A stretch of 64,000 nucleotides of DNA from Epiperipatus broadwayi (GCA_028023455.1 JAQFVV010000254.1:560001-624000), one strand, 5' to 3'. Shown: positions 44,961 through 55,780, numbered from the stretch's first letter. Numbers and translations are program-made. The notes: generated by a model not told the origin, from the letters alone.

Positions 44961-45213
44961 AGAAAAATTTAAAAGGCAATTTTAATAAATATAAATAAAA
45001 TGAATATAATTAACAGACAAATTGCTAAGGGTAAAATTCAGACTTCATGGAATTTGAGTTGATGGCGTTTGCTTTTGTTATGTTTTTTGAATTTAAAAGC
45101 AGTTGAGGAATTAACCCAAAGTACTTCTGCAGATTGATATACTATATATAATAGTTAATTACCATTATATTTATTATTTTTATTGATATTACAATAGGTT
45201 TTAATTAATGGAC

Positions 45214-45215
<2 letters not shown>

Positions 45216-45284
<69 letters not shown>
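45216..45284. repeat. (TA)n microsatellite
   Basis: About 34 TA units between the PLE-5 end and a LINE tail fragment. Confidence 0.95.
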
Positions 45285-45286
<2 letters not shown>

Positions 45287-45299
45287 AAAATGAAATACA

Positions 45300-45550
45300 T
45301 GGGTGGGAGGACAGGTGTTACTGACATTATTGAAAGAATTAAGAGACTGAAGTGGAGATGAGCTGGATATATTGCTAGAATAGATGATAATAATTGGACT
45401 GTTCAAATTTTAAACTGGATTCCAGGAAATTGCAAAAGACCTAGAAAAAATCCATATGGGAGATGGATGGGTGAAATCAATAAAGCGTGCTGGGGTGATG
45501 TGAAGAAAAGAGGGTGGAGATTGGAGAAGATGGATTGAAGTTGTAGAGAC
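45300..45550 (+). pseudogene. LINE RT C-terminal tail relic
   Basis: One plus frame reads RTGVTDIIERIKRLKWR, TGA, AGYIARIDDNNWTVQILNWI, PGNCKRPRKNPYGRWMGEIN and KACWGDVKKRGWRLEKMD before a stop. This is the conserved endonuclease-RT LINE tail (xVTDIIxRIxxLKWxWAGHIAR...WIPRxxKRxxGRPxxRWxDxI). The TGA stands where family members have tryptophan. The (TA)n tract truncates the copy at its 5' side. The same domain is found at 10.9 kb and 55.4 kb. From 45551 to 45800 nothing else is seen. Confidence 0.8.
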
Positions 45551-45800
45551 TTTCATCCTGAAGTGGCTTAATAATGATTGAAAATGATGTTGATTATATA
45601 TAAGTATATTAATACTATTTAATAATTGCAAAATTCATTCGCACTTAGATTAGATTCATGGCTATAGGATTTTAAATCAAGCTCTTTTTAGCTAAGATGA
45701 GAAAATGGAAGTTTTTTGTCATTCCGTATTAAATCATGACAACGTTATTGCATTCATTAAAAAGAGGAATAAATTATTTATTTTACTCTTTCTATTTACT

Positions 45801-45893
45801 TTTTTTCCATATATCAAATGCATTGACTGGGAAGCGAACCCGGACCAGCTGCTTAGAAGGCAGTTACGCTAACCACTAGGTCACCAACGCTCG
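45801..45893 (-). repeat. tRNA-derived SINE (tRNA-Arg-TCT-like)
   Basis: On the minus strand a 71-nt tRNA-like body (45890 to 45820) starts GCGTTGGTGACCTAGTGG. It has an anticodon arm CTGC-CTTCTAA-GCAG (anticodon TCT), a box B GGGTTCGCTTCCC, and an acceptor pairing GCGTTG with CAATGC. It is followed by ATTTGATATATGG and an A run, as in the other SINE copies. A genuine tRNA gene is less likely because of weak T-stem pairing and the SINE-like tail. Confidence 0.6.
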
Positions 45894-46779
45894 ACAATTA
45901 TTTACTTCTTTTTATTTCTCTAGCTGCCACAGCTATGATAATTAATTTTTAATGACAAATACTTTGATATTCCATAATAGTAGTAAAGCTACCTATTCGT
46001 GCCTTATTTTATTTTTATTGTTAAATTCTTATTTTATTATATAAGGTTTAGATATTTCTTTATGATATGTACTCACAATTTACTATCTTGCTGATGGCTA
46101 TAGTTTTATGTCTACTTTGATAGAGATTTCGTAAAGTTATGCGTCAGTTTATGATTGCTCATAAATGTATATATTGTTTTAGTATATATCACCATAAATG
46201 AAATAAAAAAAAGAAAGCTAATAAACATGAAAGAAATTAAGATCTAGAGCTGGTAAAACATCAGCATCAATACTCTAGCATTAAATACCATGACTCCAGA
46301 AGCATTTTATGGCGTCGTGGGGCTCCAGGCAAATTTGAATTTGTATAGTGTTGAATTTTTCTTCGGAGGAGGGGGCATCCGACCCCTCTGGCATATTCTT
46401 GCTTCTACAAAAAGCTAAATAATAATAATAATTGCAGATATAATTTTATCAAAAATAAAATAACATATTATGACATTATAATCCACAAGAAAAAATCATA
46501 AATGAACTCATTTAACATTTAAATACTTTTATAACATTATATAATAAATTAGATTAACTAAACGAAAATTAGAATAATAATATAGAAAAACAACCTTTCT
46601 ATAAATTAAAATAAAAACAATTCTTAACGGAATATAAATTATCTAATAAAAATCGTTATTAGAATGAAAATTTTAAGAACATTATTATATATTCACTTCC
46701 AGAGCTTTTTGAGTTGCAGAATTATCAATCAAACTCATTATAATTAACCCCACTATTAATGTCATTTTAAATGCATAAT
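45894..46779. other. Spacer; possible end of a hAT element
   Basis: A GC-rich patch at 46308-46400 (GGCGTCGTGGGGCTCCAGGC, then GGAGGAGGGGGCATCCGACC) resembles the terminal region of hAT elements, which often start CAGxGGCG. It lies beyond the C-terminus of the ZMYM/hAT pseudogene. The opposite terminus was not found. Confidence 0.3.
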
Positions 46780-49700
46780 ATTAACAAATTACATAATTTT
46801 TATCTTTCAAAATAAAAATTATGTAATTTTTCTTGGCCTAAAGAATTTCTAATGTAATTTTTGAATTACAGTACATTGAAAGAACGCTCTGCTGATGCGT
46901 TAGAAACAGGTATGGTTTAAATATATTTTTAAAATTATGTCCATTAGGAAAAGTAGCCCTTCTTGAATCGCTTTATACATTAATAAAAGCTAATTTAAAT
47001 TTTCACTTCTTATTGATGTCGTTTGAATATGTATTTATTACATTTAAAATACATTTGTCGTACTCATTTACTACATTTCCTTTATTTTGATAAGCCGCAA
47101 CATGTCTTTAAATGCCTAATATAAACTGATTAGAGATAACAGTCAAACAATCAACTAAAAATCTTTGTTTGCTGTCCAATTGCACACCCTCATCTCCATC
47201 CCTTTTCTCATCAAAATGTATTTTTCTTTTGTCTCTTCTCTCTTTATCTGACACATAATTTTATTGTCTATTAATACAAAACATTCTGACTCAAAAACTT
47301 CATAGTTGTTTCAAATGTCTTCTGATAGATACAAAGATAATGATTTTAAAAGATTTACAGCATTGTGTATATCCCAATTTTTATTTTAAAGACTTTTACT
47401 AGTTACATTTAAGTTTTCATATAGCTTTTTTGCTTTTAATTCTGTTACGTTTTTTATTACAATCTTCAAAAATTTTAAATGAAGATTCTTTATAGTCAAA
47501 TAATTCATCTTAACAACTAAAATTACATCTCCTTTTGAGGAGCATCTTAAAGGACATTTTTTTCAATGTTATATTTCTTTTTTTGTAGTTTGTTTTTATT
47601 AAAATATGTCATAACTTGGTAGAAGAAGAGAAAAATGCAAAGTAAACATTGTTTTTCCTTAATATGCTCAATTAGATATAAATCCAACTGACACTCCTCC
47701 ACCTGTTCAAAACTATCGGATTTCAGACGTCATAAAAGAAATTTCAAAATTTACTTCACCTCCCACTCGTTTAAATTCAACAAAAATATGTTATTGGGGT
47801 GCATATTACTTAATGCATAATCTTAATGCTGTCAATGAGTCAACTCTCAACATCTCCACTTTCATAAAAAAATTTAAAAGGTGCCACCTTGAGCTGAAGT
47901 ACTTTGATTTTCTAATCAAAATAAATCTTAATAACCTTTCCACGGGTTTTTTTCTGGTGACAAATAGGAGGTTTTCATCAATAGACCCTATTTTTTCATT
48001 GTGTCATAGGAAAGATGACATCCTGGATCATATATTCAATCAGTGTGTGGCCTTACAGAGCTGCAGACACCTAATTAGATCATTATTCTGGCAAAAACAC
48101 CCTCTCATTTCAACACTAAAGCATGTCATCAAAGCAAGTATATCTGCCATAATCAGAAATGCAACCTTTTTAGCTTATTGCCTGTGGATCATTAGGTGCA
48201 CGTTTCTCTTTAATACAAGTGATACCGACCCTCAGTAAACTCTAATACAAAAATTGAAGACTATAAGGGACAGGGATATGTAGTTTATACCTCAAATGTT
48301 GTACAAGATGATGTGGAAGTTAATTGATTTGGAAAGAACTTTGATTTCTAATTTAAGTTTAACCTCACTGTATGTGCCAAATAGTTTTTAGTACTGTTAG
48401 TATTTGTTTAATGCTATATGTATAAACAAATTGAATCATAAATTATACTTGAGATGTAAAATCTTAATACTAATAAACCAATTTTAAAAGTAAAAAACAA
48501 TGCAAATAAAATTTGAATACAATTGAAAAATTGAGTACTTTTGATCAGTTTTCTACAGCAAAATTTTCCACTAGATTTATGCTATGAGCCACACAAAGGA
48601 CATAAAATGCAGTTTTAATATGACTCTTACTCTTTTCTTGTAACCTGTTGTATGTCCTGGATATGCTGGCTGCATGTCATAAGATTGTTGTCTACAGTTT
48701 TGGATATCTAAACCATATTTCATTAATTTTGAAATTATAATATTTTCTAAGTAGCTAGTATCATGCTTTTCAATATGCAAGAAAGACATGAAACATTCCT
48801 GGATTTTATTTTAGTTCAATATCATATAATGAATGATAATTGACCTGTGTGATTCACATTGAGGATAGTCAACAATAAATGAAAAATATTTAGCCTATTT
48901 TATTTTACTAATAATTATATTTTTATGCTAGCAATTAATTAAATGTACGAATTCATCACACATAGTATTACAAAGATAATATACCTGTTCTTTACAACAT
49001 TTACCCAAAGTTTCTAAATGAGTTTTCAAAATCATATCAAAATTATCAATGCATTTTAAAGACCTCATAAAATTCCATGCACTACTATCATACCATTGAA
49101 ATCCCAACCCTAATAAAGCTAACAGTTTCATAGTCATAAGAATTCTTTTTAGAACCTCACATCAATAAATCATTTTTCATAAGCTTTTATAAACTCTAAA
49201 TCGATTCTTCCTACACTTTTCAAGTGCTTTAGAAGTACACACATATTTTCTTTGTTTTTTAGACTCATCATGTCTTTTTAAAATATTATCAATAGGTCTC
49301 CAATCATTACATCCTATAACTAATAAATTTTTTGAATTAATTGAAAACAATTTGCAAATAAAACAGTTCAGATGTTGTGGTTTCTGAAAATATTCATTAC
49401 TCTTTTATCTGTCATACCATTAGCTCTACTTAAATATAAATGGTATTTCTTTACATTTCATATAATAATTTTACCATCACAATTAAAATTCTGCTTTTGA
49501 ATTTTTAATGTTTCCAAAATTTTGCGGTTCACAAGGCAAAAGTCAATAAAATTATTTGTGATGGAGTTTGTCCACAGAGCAATAGCTTTAGTGTATATTT
49601 TATGTTTGATATTATTTGTATATATTGCATTGTTTTTATCATTATCATTGGTATTGTTTGTATTAATACTTTTATTATTGTTATCATTAATTTTATAAAT

Positions 49701-49915
49701 AGTTGTACTGTTTTCAATTTGTTCAATAATATCGCCAGCTGATACTGTAAAATTGAAAGGTTCCTTTTTTATCCTATTTTATTCTGTTTTGCAGCTGTCC
49801 TCTTGATTTTTTATTGCTACAACATTCTCTAATGAAGTTGTTTCTTTTTTAATTCCACCTCACCAATTTCCTGCGTCTTTCTTTTTTGAATCCCAGATTT
49901 ATACATTCTTTTCAT
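46780..49915 (-). pseudogene. ZMYM/TTF-type hAT transposase-like pseudogene
   Basis: A minus-strand relic of a hAT-superfamily transposase of the ZMYM1 / TTF zinc-finger kind, traceable from an ATG at 49915 (MKRMYKSGIQKRKTQEIGE). Landmarks in order: IALWTNSITNNFIDFCLV, then FICKLFS (TTF zinc finger) near 49370, WRPIDNILKRHDESK, the DUF4371 region (KCIDNFDMILKTHLETLGKC; then KYGLDIQNCRQQSYDMQPAY, which is GLDxxNCRGQxYDxAxxM in the family), LRCSSKGD near 47550 (TRWSSRxDA), NLLKSLSLYLSEDI, and the C-terminal dimerisation block PVSNASAERSFNVL with IRNSLGQEKLHN. Many stops and frameshifts are present. A plus-strand LINE fragment interrupts it at about 47650-48480. Confidence 0.8.
47663..48238 (+). 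pseudogene. LINE fragment with C-terminal zinc-binding (zf-RVT-like) region
   Basis: An open plus frame of about 190 codons inside the opposite-strand hAT pseudogene. It starts after a stop (LDINPTDTPPPVQNYRISDV), includes KICYWGAYYLMHNLNAVNES and LSTGFFLVTNRRFSSIDPIF, and then SLCHRKDDILDHIFNQCVAL. The C..C...(E/D)D..DHIF..C pattern matches the zinc-binding region after the RT in several LINE families, and the hydrophobic, W-containing tail agrees. It lacks RT. No frameshift is seen within it, so it is younger than its host pseudogene. Downstream to about 48480 is its probable 3' UTR. LINE clade is uncertain. Confidence 0.6.
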
Positions 49916-50454
49916 TACCTAACATATTATTTTTATATTTGTGTATTGAATAATTTTATATTTTTTACTTTATTTATCTAATCATTTTTCATAATTAAGA
50001 AAAAATTATATTTGAATGTATAATGTAAAATAGAAATCCAGTATTCTACCCCAATTACAGAATATAAAATGAAATAAAATTTGTTTAAATCAGTTGTATA
50101 TTATTGTAGGAAAAATTCTGCATCAATCATGTTAGAATTAGTATAAAATATTAAATATTTTAACAACAAAATACTAGTATTTATACCTATCTCAAATTTC
50201 CTTTCTATTTATTAAATAATATTTACACCTTATACACTTATTGTTAATACAATACAAGTTGATATCAGCAATCAGCCATATGTATTGTCTAAACCTCAGA
50301 AATGATATGGATTGTTATAGTTGTCAATCTTAAAATCCCATTTGGACTGAAGAACCTCCAGTTATCTTCAGCAGTGAAATATATGTAACAGTTAATGATA
50401 TCTACTATTTATCAACAATAATCAAAGCAAATTCTAACCATGTGTAATGGTAGC
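49916..50454. other. AT-rich spacer
   Basis: No supported feature. It includes the region upstream of the hAT pseudogene, where a terminal inverted repeat was sought and not found. Confidence 0.35.
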
Positions 50455-50690
50455 AAACTCCTCATACAGTAGTGCCACCTAGTGCAATACTAATCAATGG
50501 ATGCAGGATGGTTTGTGCATAAATCCCCATTTAGTGCCTTTTCATCCAATATCCGCAGACTACTGTATGGAGAGTTTGTTACTACTTATAACAGTTTGTG
50601 TAAGCATAGGAAATGCTGATCATGATGTTTTGGTGGTTTCATGTGTAATGTCCCATGTTAGGTTTTGATTTTGGAATATAAACAATAGTT
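50455..50690. repeat. Hairpin element family B, short copy
   Basis: CATACAGTAGTGCCACCTAG, TCAATGGATGCAGGATGGTT and CCCCATTTAGTGCCTTTTCA with TCATCCAATATC match the left arm of family B. The right arm is cut to CTACTGTATGGAGAGTTTG, and is followed by the same TAAGCATA and ATGATGTTT tail as the 21.3 kb copy. From 50691 to 51209 no other feature is supported. Confidence 0.55.
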
Positions 50691-51205
50691 ATTGTTAGTA
50701 AGTAGTAGATATCATTTACTGTCATGCTCATTTCATCACTGGAAAGTGTTAGTTAGATGTCTTTCAACCCACATCAGCAGAATAGAGGGTGGAATAAGAC
50801 TCTAAGATTTAATAGAAAATACATTATTGAATAGGTTCATTGCTTAGGGCTAATCTCTACATGAAAATGCACTCTATCTTGTACCAAGCTATTTATATTT
50901 CATATGTTCCATATTCCAGTGTTATACCTGCATGGGTCTGAAATTTAAATTTCCAATCTTTTTACTACAAAAAGTTTATAGAATAATGATTTGGGAACTT
51001 TGGGACTCTCACATTGATGGTAGCTGCAGGTGATATTCCTTTTTGCCCATAAGATAGCATGCCTCAACATGACACAATTTGGCTGCAATTATGGATTTAG
51101 ATAGTAAGATACTATTGTCCAGTCAGAAATTTCATAAATGTCCTCATTATACTTATATTTTGTTTGATATTGTCAACTAAGGCTACTACATTCTATGTTT
51201 TACTG

Positions 51206-51209
<4 letters not shown>

Positions 51210-51263
<54 letters not shown>
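51210..51263. repeat. (TA)n microsatellite
   Basis: About 27 TA units, next to a PLE-5-type end fragment. Confidence 0.95.
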
Positions 51264-51264
<1 letters not shown>

Positions 51265-51269
<5 letters not shown>

Positions 51270-51395
51270 CTATTAATTCAAAAATTATTGTAATATCAAT
51301 AATAAATATAATGGTAATTACTATTTTATAGTCTTTCAATCCACAGAATTTCAGTTAATTTCTTAACCCTCTTCAACTGCTGTTAAATATATATA
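51265..51395 (-). repeat. PLE-5-type 3' end fragment
   Basis: The complement matches the end of the PLE-5 plus copy: ATTGTAATATCAATAATAAA, AATATAATGGTAATTACTAT and TTCTTAACCCTCTTCAACTG. It abuts (TA)n as PLE-5 does. From 51396 to 51837 only AT runs and a (TA)n tract at 51749-51791 are seen. Confidence 0.65.
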
Positions 51396-51745
51396 TAGTT
51401 TTAATCAAACAATATGATTGTTTTAAAATCATCATGATTTTTTTCCAAAGTGCTTAAGATTAGCCTCTGTATATAAATTGAGATAAAAAGAAAAAGTGGT
51501 CCGATCTTTTTCGTAAAAAAGTTTTATCTTGTGCTTTGAATTGAGAGTATTTCCTTTACTTAATATACCAGTGTTGGAGTATTAATCTCAATGTATTATA
51601 TATATATATACACACATTCTTGATTTGAGAAAGAATCTCTGAGAAAAGTACTTGTTACTATTCTGAAAAATTAGCTATTTAGCTATTATATTTTTATTAC
51701 ATGGAAGCTCCCAGAAATAATACTATGAATTCATCATTTATCTGT

Positions 51746-51794
<49 letters not shown>

Positions 51795-51837
51795 TATTAA
51801 TCGATGTCTGTATTCCAATACTAATAAAATATATATA

Positions 51838-52015
51838 ATTATTCAAAACAATACAATAATTAATACAGTAAACAATATTTTAAAAACAAATATATACTAT
51901 AATTTAATAGAAATACTATTAATTACTTAGTTGATAGTACTTCTATTAAATTATAGTATATATTTGTTTTTAAAATATTGTTTACTGTATTAATTATTGT
52001 ATTGTTTTGAATAAT
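51838..52015. repeat. Near-perfect 82-bp palindrome
   Basis: The left arm 51838-51919 and right arm 51934-52015 are identical as inverted repeats except for one base (AGAAATAC against AGAAGTAC). The loop is 14 nt (TAATTACTTAGTTG). Low divergence implies a recent origin or ongoing arm-to-arm correction. No target duplication was found. Confidence 0.85.
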
Positions 52016-52332
52016 ATTACTGTTATTATATATGTATGTAATAAAGTATGAAAGAATATTATAACAGAGAAATTTGATAAGCTTGATATAAAATATATAT
52101 TTTTATTATATTAAATGCTAAGCACACTTTCAATATGGTGTATCTTTATCAGAGCATGAAAGAAATAAAATTAGCAAGGATATTGGCATTTCCATTCGCA
52201 AATAAATTTAAATTAAACTGGTATCTGATTTTAATAAATGTTCATATTTGCATATGTGAATATTTGTGTGAAAATGAGCCAGGCAAATCTATGGTATATA
52301 CTCATTATTATTTTTTACATATATACATAAAA

Positions 52333-52503
52333 GTTAGAAATTATACAAATCACCCTTCACAATGTTAAGACATTTCAGCAACACCCTTTATGAATAAATA
52401 TCAAGTTTAAAACAGTTTGAGATTCAGTCTTGATATTTACTCACAGAGGGCAGTACTCAAATATGTTAATGTCATGAAGGGTGATTTGTATATTTTCTAT
52501 TTA
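52333..52503. repeat. Inverted repeat (MITE-like), about 75-bp arms
   Basis: TACAAATCACCCTTCA and CAACACCCT on the left pair with the right arm (TGAAGGGTGATTTGTA, AGAGGGCAGTACTC). TATTTATTC / GATATTTACTC lie near the loop. Arms have several mismatches. Confidence 0.65.
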
Positions 52504-53252
52504 ATTTTCAACTAGTATTATGCTTTATGATATTTACATATCTGTAAGTTTATATAGTTTTTAGGTTGTTTTACAATAGCGTGTTGAAACCGTCAGAGGG
52601 CGAGCTTTGTTTGTAAACAAAGATAAATATAATATTTACGGGGCCGCCACCAGGTTTGTTTATTATTACATTTTAAAGTAAAGTAATATCAAATAAATTT
52701 TGGAATACGCAACAACAAATAAAAAAAAATATGCAGAAATCAAAAAATTGAATTTAAAAAAGTACTTAATTTTTTTTTTTTCTTTTCATTACTTATATTT
52801 TGGGAGGGGGGGGGGCAGGAATTCTTTTTTTTTTTTTATATGTATGTTTTTGATTATGTTGATCACATTTAACCAAAACTACTATCTATCAAATAACAAT
52901 TTTTGGAACGAAAACAAACAAACAAAAAAAAAAAAGGGTACATCGATCGAAATGAAAAAGTAGTTACTTTTTATTCTTTCTCATTACTTACATTTTTTTT
53001 AACGGTGGCAGTCGGTTATTCTACAACAAAATCAGCTTCTTTTTTATATTTTTGTTGTTTTATAATAAATTACAAATACCAAATCGATTTCCATTTAATG
53101 GTACCAAACATTTACAACCGAAAGGTCCAACTTTGTGAAAGGTGGTGGGGGTGAGTGATTATAATTCCTAAGCGAATGTAACGCTCCGACTCGAAGGTTG
53201 ACTAACTTTTTACCATAATTACTAAAATCCCACATAAATATATTTATGGCAA

Positions 53253-53803
53253 TTAAAAGCAACTTTTAGGGCTGTTCAGGAACAGCACACATGCAGCTTC
53301 AAAGCTCTTTCTTTTGTTTGATAACCCGTTTCCAGCAACAGCAGTCAGAGAATCTTTGACATTCACAGCAAGTTTTCCGATTTCAGACATTCGATGAAGC
53401 TCACCATTGTTCTCGCAGAAGTGGGACTTAGAGCATGATTTGATCCGAATCGCGCTGGAACCTACACTTGCCAAATTTTTTGAGCAGGAAATGGGGGCTA
53501 GGGAAACACGAGACTCTGCTGATAATTGTTAGTAGACATTCCTAAAAGATGGCAGTTAGAGGGGGAGGTGGTCTTAATGAATATTAAAATAGTTTTGACA
53601 ATTGAAATTCCAGACACCCTCACCCAATACTGTAGCCAAAAGTGAAATGTGATCGCACATTGTAAATGCTTACCACAAATCTGAGCTGTAAGCTGACATG
53701 ATAGCTTCTGCGGCAGATTCAATGTCATGTTTCTGTGCATTAGCGTAGAAATAGACACAAGCAGCCACCCTGTACTGAACAGACTATTTCTAAGCTTATG
53801 CAT
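53253..53803 (-). CDS. Candidate two-exon gene inside the TIR element, unrecognised
   Basis: On the minus strand a frame from ATG at 53803 (MHKLRNSLFSTGW) reaches QLTAQIC at 53674, where a donor-like GTAAGC begins. After 212 bp an acceptor TAG at 53462-53464 is followed by an open frame in the correct phase (SSAIRIKSCSKSHFCENNGE, MSEIGKLAVNVKDSLTAVAG) to a stop at 53253. The joined product would be about 112 residues. TACTAAC, a good branch-point sequence, lies in the intron, although well upstream. Exon 2 is far more GC-rich than its surroundings. I recognise no domain; cargo of the element or chance are both possible. Confidence 0.3.
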
Positions 53804-53876
53804 TAGAAATAGAACACTCGCTAGCAGTGGTAGACCACCTAAACAGCATATTTCTGTGCACTATCACAGAAATAAC
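53727..53876. repeat. Three consecutive short hairpins
   Basis: ATGTTTCTGTGCATTAGCGT then AGAAATAG, TATTTCTAAGCTTATGCATT then AGAAATA, and TATTTCTGTGCACTATCACA then GAAATA lie about 62 bp apart. Each pairs its TATTTCT with AGAAATA. They are subterminal in the TIR element, a usual position for transposase binding repeats. Confidence 0.5.
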
Positions 53877-53922
53877 ACCCTCCAGTGGTTTCAACACGCT
53901 ATTGTAAAACAACCAGTTTTTA

Positions 53923-54520
53923 TTCCAAAATTTCTTGGTTTCAATCTCTTATATACAAATTATTCTTCAGGGATATTAAATATGCATTCTACTATAAAAC
54001 TCTTATTTTTAATGATAAATAAAAACAATTTATTAGTTACCTTATTTAAAATATTTTTTGTTGATAACATTTTCAAAACATATTGAATTGCTATTTTTTA
54101 ATTAAATGTATTTTCATCCATATTTTTCAAATAAACTTTTACTTTTTTCATATTTGCTGCAAACGATTACTTTGGTTTTCTTCTACGTCCATGGAATTTT
54201 TAATGTAGTATTATTATTTTTGTGTTAGCATTTTTTTTGTTTCTATTATTAAAGCACTGAAATTTTTATTTTGCTATTTTATGTAGTTTTTATTCTAAAA
54301 TCCTCAACTTTCAATCCTACATGTAGATCATCTTCAGAAATACTAAATATAATTCTATCATTAAATGAAACAAATCAAAATAAAATAATCAGCACTTCTA
54401 CAAATACTACCACATACTTTTATATTTCCTATATATGGAAAATATGCAATTAACTATCATATTCTTATTACTAATTTTACTACATTTGATACTAGATATT
54501 TTATTCACTATCTTATTTTT
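53923..54520. repeat. Diverged direct repeats
   Basis: TTATTTTTAATGA(T)AAATAAA, ATTTTCAAAAC(A)TA(T)TTGAATTG and TATTTTTT at 54001-54108 are repeated at 54678-54778. TTTATTC(C/T)(A)AAAT and ATCTTCAG / TTCTTCAG blocks at 53930-53990 recur at 54280-54350. Non-coding. Confidence 0.4.
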
Positions 54521-54642
54521 AAATGAAATGATGTGAAAGTACTGAAACCTCTAGTGAGCAATATGTAAACTAACTATCAGTAAACATAAAATGTTTACAT
54601 ACTGCCATCTGGAGGCTTTCAGACTTTTGCATTATTTCATCC
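54521..54642. repeat. MITE-like inverted repeat, 50-bp arms
   Basis: The left arm 54521-54570 (GTGAAAGTACTGAAACCTCT, AGCAATATGTAAAC) pairs with 54593-54642 (GTTTACATACTGCC, GGAGGCTTTCAGACTTTTGC). The loop is 22 nt. From 54643 to 55334 no other feature is supported. Confidence 0.7.
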
Positions 54643-55334
54643 ATATTCAAGCTGGTAAAAGGTTATATTTATATCTTATTTTTAATGAATAAACTAATTT
54701 TATTACTTAACTTGTTTTAATTTTATTGTTATTACAATTTTCAAAACTAATTGAATTGATATTTTTTTTATTTAAATACTATGTTACCTACAATATCATT
54801 GGCAAAAATAAAAAAATGATAAATTTAATAGAACCGATTCATAAATTGAATCAACAAACGACCTCCATGTTGAGATAACTAATAATAGATTTGACATCCT
54901 ATGTAAATGTGAGCTAATCAGTCTTTAAACCCTTCAATTTACCAGGTTACATAACTGATGATTTAGAAGTAGCCATTTTCCAGAACAACTTTTTGCACAA
55001 GACAAAGTGGAAACTTAATTTTTTTATCTTTAAGTTTAAAATCTTACAACCCCAAGGACTGAATTTAAACACGGATACTATTGCTTTCCTATATTACATT
55101 CTTTTGTAATACATTATTATTCTTTATTTTGGGCATACTTTATGGATTTGTAAGAGGGTGTATTTTTGAATGTGCATTCATTATATGAATAAAGATATGT
55201 GTATGTGGATATAATGTATTTTGATCACTCATTAAAGATATTATATAATATATAAAATAGTAATTTATTATTTTTATATGGGATATTATTGGAAATGCAT
55301 ATTGTATAGATATTATCATCACTATTTTTAACCA

Positions 55335-55492
55335 TTATCAATCCATTGCAGAATGAAAGCCTCATCCAGTTTCTTTGATCTCTAACTTCTCTTTCTCATT
55401 TCAGAACACTTTTTTATTTTATCCATCCAGCTAACATGTGATCTCTTTATAGGTTATTTACAATCTCTTGGAATCCAGGTTAAGATTTTAAT
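55335..55492 (-). pseudogene. LINE RT C-terminal tail relic
   Basis: The minus frame reads TWIPRDCK, stop, PIKRSHVSWMDKIKKCSEMR and KRS, stop, RSKKLDEAFILQWIDNG. It matches the family tail WIPRxxKRPxGRxxxRWxDxIKK...RSKWRxLGEAFILQW. Two stops are present and the upstream IAR block is absent. It is a third, opposite-strand copy of the LINE tail found at 10.9 and 45.3 kb. Confidence 0.7.
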
Positions 55493-55511
55493 TCTTCATT
55501 TATTCATATAT

Positions 55512-55780
55512 ATTGCTTATAATAATTATATTGCTTATAATAACTCCTCTCATATACACTTTAATGCAAATAATAATAATAATAATAAAACTTCTTTATT
55601 TTCCTGAGTACTGTTCAGCAGTTTTCATCAGCAGGTAAAGGAAAGTGAGAATGCTCTGATGAATACTGCTTGATAGTCAAAACTGTCAGGAAAATAAAGA
55701 AGTTTTATTTAAAAAAAATTTTGCATCAAAGTGTGTATGTGAAGAGTTATTATAAGCAATATATATATATATATATGAAT
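55512..55780. mobile_element. Inverted pair of Penelope-type ends with hammerhead-like cores
   Basis: Left arm 55512-55640 and right arm 55652-55780 are inverted copies of a PLE end. Shared landmarks are CTTCTTTATTTTCCTGA with GTCAGGAAAATAAAGAAG, and TATAATAACTCCTCTCATAT with the complement of GTGAAGAGTTATTATAAGC. Each arm carries CTGATGA, a short stem and a degenerate AAAAC or AACAG box (right: 55656-55662 and on). No protein-coding part remains. (TA)n follows at 55757-55777. Confidence 0.65.

Larger units (their letters stand above)
41511..45205. mobile_element. Penelope-like inverted dimer (PLE-5)
   Basis: A minus-strand copy (about 42778 to 41511) faces a longer plus-strand copy (about 42800 to 45205). 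Matching arms are 41511-42778 and about 43942-45205. Ends share AAATATAATGGTAATT and the complement of GCAGTTGAGGAATTAACCC. The plus copy keeps N-terminal and RT sequence not present on the minus side. A third fragment of the same 3' end lies at 51265-51395. (TA)n follows at 45216-45284. Confidence 0.8.
52564..53914. mobile_element. Non-autonomous DNA transposon with 8-bp target duplication
   Basis: The ends are inverted repeats: GGTTGTTTTACAATAGCGTG then TTGAAACC at 52564-52591, matched exactly by the complement at 53887-53914, with partial pairing extending about ten bases further in. The direct repeat AGTTTTTA flanks both sides (52556-52563 and 53915-53922). An 8-bp duplication fits hAT, P or Merlin superfamilies; a TIR starting GG would favour Merlin. 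No transposase is visible. The interior has an imperfect direct repeat (52756-52820 and 52966-53015), a G12 run, and a possible spliced gene at 53253-53803. Confidence 0.75.

Noticed and set aside
45215-45406. Frame ending in a YIYI repeat
   Set aside because: Produced by translating the (TA)n tract.
45820-45890. Functional tRNA-Arg gene
   Set aside because: The cloverleaf is approximate, the T stem is weak and the 3' side carries the SINE-like tail seen elsewhere.
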